Of a stretch of DNA of 64,000 bases, positions 62,418 through 64,000 are shown in pieces (the first letter of the stretch is position 1; each line of letters begins with the position of its first letter). The DNA lies in assembly GCF_002043005.1 (NCBI RefSeq), contig NZ_CP020330.1, forward strand, positions 1,754,001 to 1,818,000. Direction: 5' to 3'. Made by a program: the position numbers and the translations under genes. The notes below the pieces were generated by a model that was not told the DNA's origin, did no database searches, and saw nothing but the letters and a program-made list of their open reading frames with translations. The DNA is from Martelella mediterranea DSM 17316. GTDB lineage: Bacteria > Pseudomonadota > Alphaproteobacteria > Rhizobiales > Rhizobiaceae.

Positions 62418-62780
62418 ATGTCGAAAGCCCTTTCTGTCGATCTTCGCGTTCGGGTGCTTGCTGCGGTTTCCGCTGGCGCGACCCATCGGGAAGCTGTCGA
62501 ACGTTTTGGCGTGAGTGCCGTAAGCGTCAGCCGCTGGCGAAATCTGCAACTGCGCCAGGGTAACGTCCTGCCTGACCCGCTCGATGGAAATCGAAACTCT
62601 CGTAAAACCGAAACGCATGGAGCAACGATCATGACGTGGTTCGCCGAGCATCGTGACGGGACCTTCTTCGAGCTCCGCGACGCGCTTTTTGCTCAAGGCA
62701 TCACGATCAGCAAATCGGCTTTGAATCGGTTTCTCGTCCGGCACGGACATACGCGCAAAAAAAGACTGGCCACGCGGTAG
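62418..62780 (+). CDS. IS630 transposase, N-terminal frame (second copy)
   Basis: 120 residues. LSVDLRVRVLAAVSAGATHR then EAVERFGVSAVSVSRWRNLQ is the helix-turn-helix, and FFELRDALFAQGITISKSAL is the second recognition helix of IS630 OrfA. It ends in HTRKKRLATR at TAG 62778-62780 after the A7 tract at 62757-62763, where a -1 slip leads into the OrfB frame (KTGHAVEQNRPDILEQ). Confidence 0.86.
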   Translation: MSKALSVDLRVRVLAAVSAGATHREAVERFGVSAVSVSRWRNLQLRQGNVLPDPLDGNRNSRKTETHGATIMTWFAEHRDGTFFELRDALFAQGITISKSALNRFLVRHGHTRKKRLATR

Positions 62781-63363
62781 AGCAGAACCGTCCCGACATC
62801 CTGGAACAGCGTCAGCAGTGGTTCGATGAACAGCTGGACCTCGATCCAGCTCAACTCGTCTTCATCGACGAGACGTTGACCGCCACCAACATGGCGCGCA
62901 TCCATGGACGATGCGCAAGGGGCGAGCGGCTGCGAATGGGCTTTCCTCACGGCCACCGCAAAACCACGACGCTGGTCGCGGGCCTGCGCTGCACAGGAAT
63001 GGTTGCGCCGCTCGTGATCGACGGACCGACCAACGGGGAATGGTTCGAGGCCTATGTCTCTCAGTTTCTCGTCCCCACCTTGAAGCCTGGCGATGTCGTC
63101 ATTCTCGACGATCTTTCCAGCCACAAGAGACCCGCTGCGCGAGCAATGATCGAGGCTGCCGGTGCGCGCATGCTGTTCCTGCGGCCCTACAGTCCAGACT
63201 TCAATCCCAAGAAAAGACATTCTCAAAACTGAAAGCGCTCCTGAGCAAGGTGGCAGAACGCACCGTGACTGGCCTTTGGGACAGGATCGGAAAACTGATC
63301 GACATCATCGAGCCCCAAGAGGCCCGAAACTTCTTCACATCCTGCGGATACGATCCAATGTGA
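62759..63363 (+). pseudogene. IS630 transposase catalytic frame with internal frameshift (second copy)
   Basis: The frame reads KTGHAVEQNRPDILEQ, VFIDETLTATNMARIHG and LKPGDVVILDDLSSHKR, giving the first two catalytic aspartates. At about 63205 it runs into FNPKKRHSQN and stops at 63232. The expected third catalytic segment, EKTFSKLKALLSKVAERTVTG, is found in another frame down to 63363. A small indel has therefore split the active site from its glutamate and the enzyme is dead. Confidence 0.85.
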
Positions 63364-63376
63364 AAGGGAAACGCTC

Positions 63377-63789
63377 TATACGATACGTCTGAGGAGAGTT
63401 TCGGACCGTTTGAGCGAGATCGCGGACAGCGGACGGGCGCTGCGCGAACAGGACCCGGACCTGCGGCTAAGGGCGCTGACGCTTGTGGTCGCCATGATCC
63501 TCGGCGCGGTTGCGGCGATCTGCACGGGCAGCACGATCCTGAACCTGCTGGCCGGCGCGCGGAATTTCGGGCGACATTGCCCACTTCGGGCTTTCGCTGC
63601 GGTTTTGAGTATCTCCTGCATATGATCCCGATGCCCGGGAAATCACATGCTTTCTTGACAAAACGCATTTGGCGGCTGGCTTGGCCGAAGCAGTTCGATT
63701 AGGGTAAACGAGGGCGCGAATCCTGGGGGACGCGCGGTCGCCTTCGCAAGGCATGGTCCGTGGGATCAAGGGATACAGTGAGGTGGGGA
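63377..63789. other. Gap between IS630 copy 2 and the last partial gene
   Basis: About 410 bases. A plus-strand frame at 63410-63625 reads SEIADSGRALREQDPDLRLR and ALTLVVAMILGAVAAICTGS, with one plausible membrane segment, then ends in unstructured sequence. It may be the N-terminal stump of a membrane protein broken by rearrangement, or chance. I cannot assign it. Confidence 0.4.
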
Positions 63790-64000
63790 ATGGAAACGCA
63801 AGCACCTGAGCAGGTTGGCCACCTGCCGTTCTATATTACAGGGCCGGGCCAGACCGATGTTCTCATGGTCGGGATCATCATTCTGGCGCTTGTCGGGGTT
63901 GTGCTGATCGGTGTGTTCTATCTCTATCTGCATGCTCTGCCTGAACGGATGGCCCACAGCAGCAACGCCTTTCAACTGCAGCTGGTCGGCGTGCTCGCGC
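63790..64000 (+). CDS. Conserved membrane protein, N-terminal part (runs off the window)
   Basis: The first 70 residues of a gene cut by the window end, from ATG 63790, with GAGGTGGGGA upstream. It reads EQVGHLPFYITGPGQTDVLM, then a membrane helix (VGIIILALVGVVLIGVFYLYLH), ALPERMAHSSNAFQLQLVGV and the beginning of a second helix. I recall similar short two- to three-helix proteins in Rhizobiales, without assigned function. Confidence 0.72.
   Translation, partial: METQAPEQVGHLPFYITGPGQTDVLMVGIIILALVGVVLIGVFYLYLHALPERMAHSSNAFQLQLVGVLA

Larger units (their letters stand above)
62330..63376 (+). mobile_element. IS630-family insertion sequence, second copy (decayed)
   Basis: A 1047-bp element with ends GAGCGGTTCCCTGACTGATT and, in reverse complement on the right, GAGCGTTTCCCTTTCACATT. 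TA dinucleotides flank it at 62328-62329 and 63377-63378. It is related to but clearly different from the copy at 1239-2284. Its OrfA frame is intact, but OrfB carries an extra frameshift, so it can move only if a transposase is supplied from elsewhere. Confidence 0.88.

Overview
The window looks like chromosomal or megaplasmid DNA of a GC-rich alphaproteobacterium, most likely of the order Hyphomicrobiales (Rhizobiales). The grounds are dense Dpp, ribose-type and siderophore ABC uptake operons, many small one-regulator modules, a PhoX phosphatase, IS630, IS5 and IS481 transposons, and intergenic repeats of the kind common in rhizobial genomes (for example at 4206-4285 and 34704-34780). The genus cannot be fixed from the sequence alone. 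No rRNA, tRNA or CRISPR array was seen.

Layout. 1-2.3 kb: the tail of a polysaccharide deacetylase and an isoaspartyl peptidase whose stop codon is hit by an IS630 element (1239-2284). 2.3-6.9 kb: repeats, a PAP2/DUF6653 pair, an AraC regulator, a decayed IS5 element and a vapBC operon. 7-19 kb: small stress and metabolism modules, namely a methyltransferase and FAD reductase with a divergent Rrf2 regulator, PhoX with a possible Pho box, a YkuD_2 protein, LysR, PEBP and cupin genes, and a MocR regulator divergent from a glutamine-amidotransferase/MOSC/pyridoxal-kinase operon. 19.2-19.8 kb is transposon and gene debris.

19.8-29 kb is a catabolic unit on the minus strand: SMP-30 lactonase, beta-keto acid cleavage enzyme (BKACE), 3-hydroxyacyl-CoA-dehydrogenase-like enzyme, SDR, a double-length RbsC-type permease, a sugar ATPase and a periplasmic binding protein, with a divergent GntR/FCD regulator. 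Together these enzymes suggest uptake of a sugar-like compound, oxidation through a lactone to a 3-keto acid, and BKACE cleavage. This is the best candidate for an undescribed pathway. 29-36.4 kb holds LysR/nitronate monooxygenase, an AbrB-Doc toxin-antitoxin pair, a DUF533 protein, a PhoD-like phosphatase, and a TetR/quinone-reductase pair.

36.7-47.7 kb: a DEAD-box helicase, then a second catabolic unit of SelA-like PLP enzyme, IclR regulator, RidA, two Dpp ATPases, amidohydrolase, two Dpp permeases and a Dpp binding protein. A nearly identical 18-bp site lies in front of the SelA-like gene/iclR and in front of the binding protein, so one regulator probably controls both ends.

48-64 kb: a truncated acetyltransferase beside a very AT-rich patch, a siderophore/haem-type ABC importer with a divergent methyltransferase, a TIGR03032 protein divergent from a 2254-residue glycine-rich autotransporter, a second IS630 copy that has decayed, and the start of a membrane protein. 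A short tRNA-T-arm-like motif recurs on the plus strand in five gene-poor gaps of the window.
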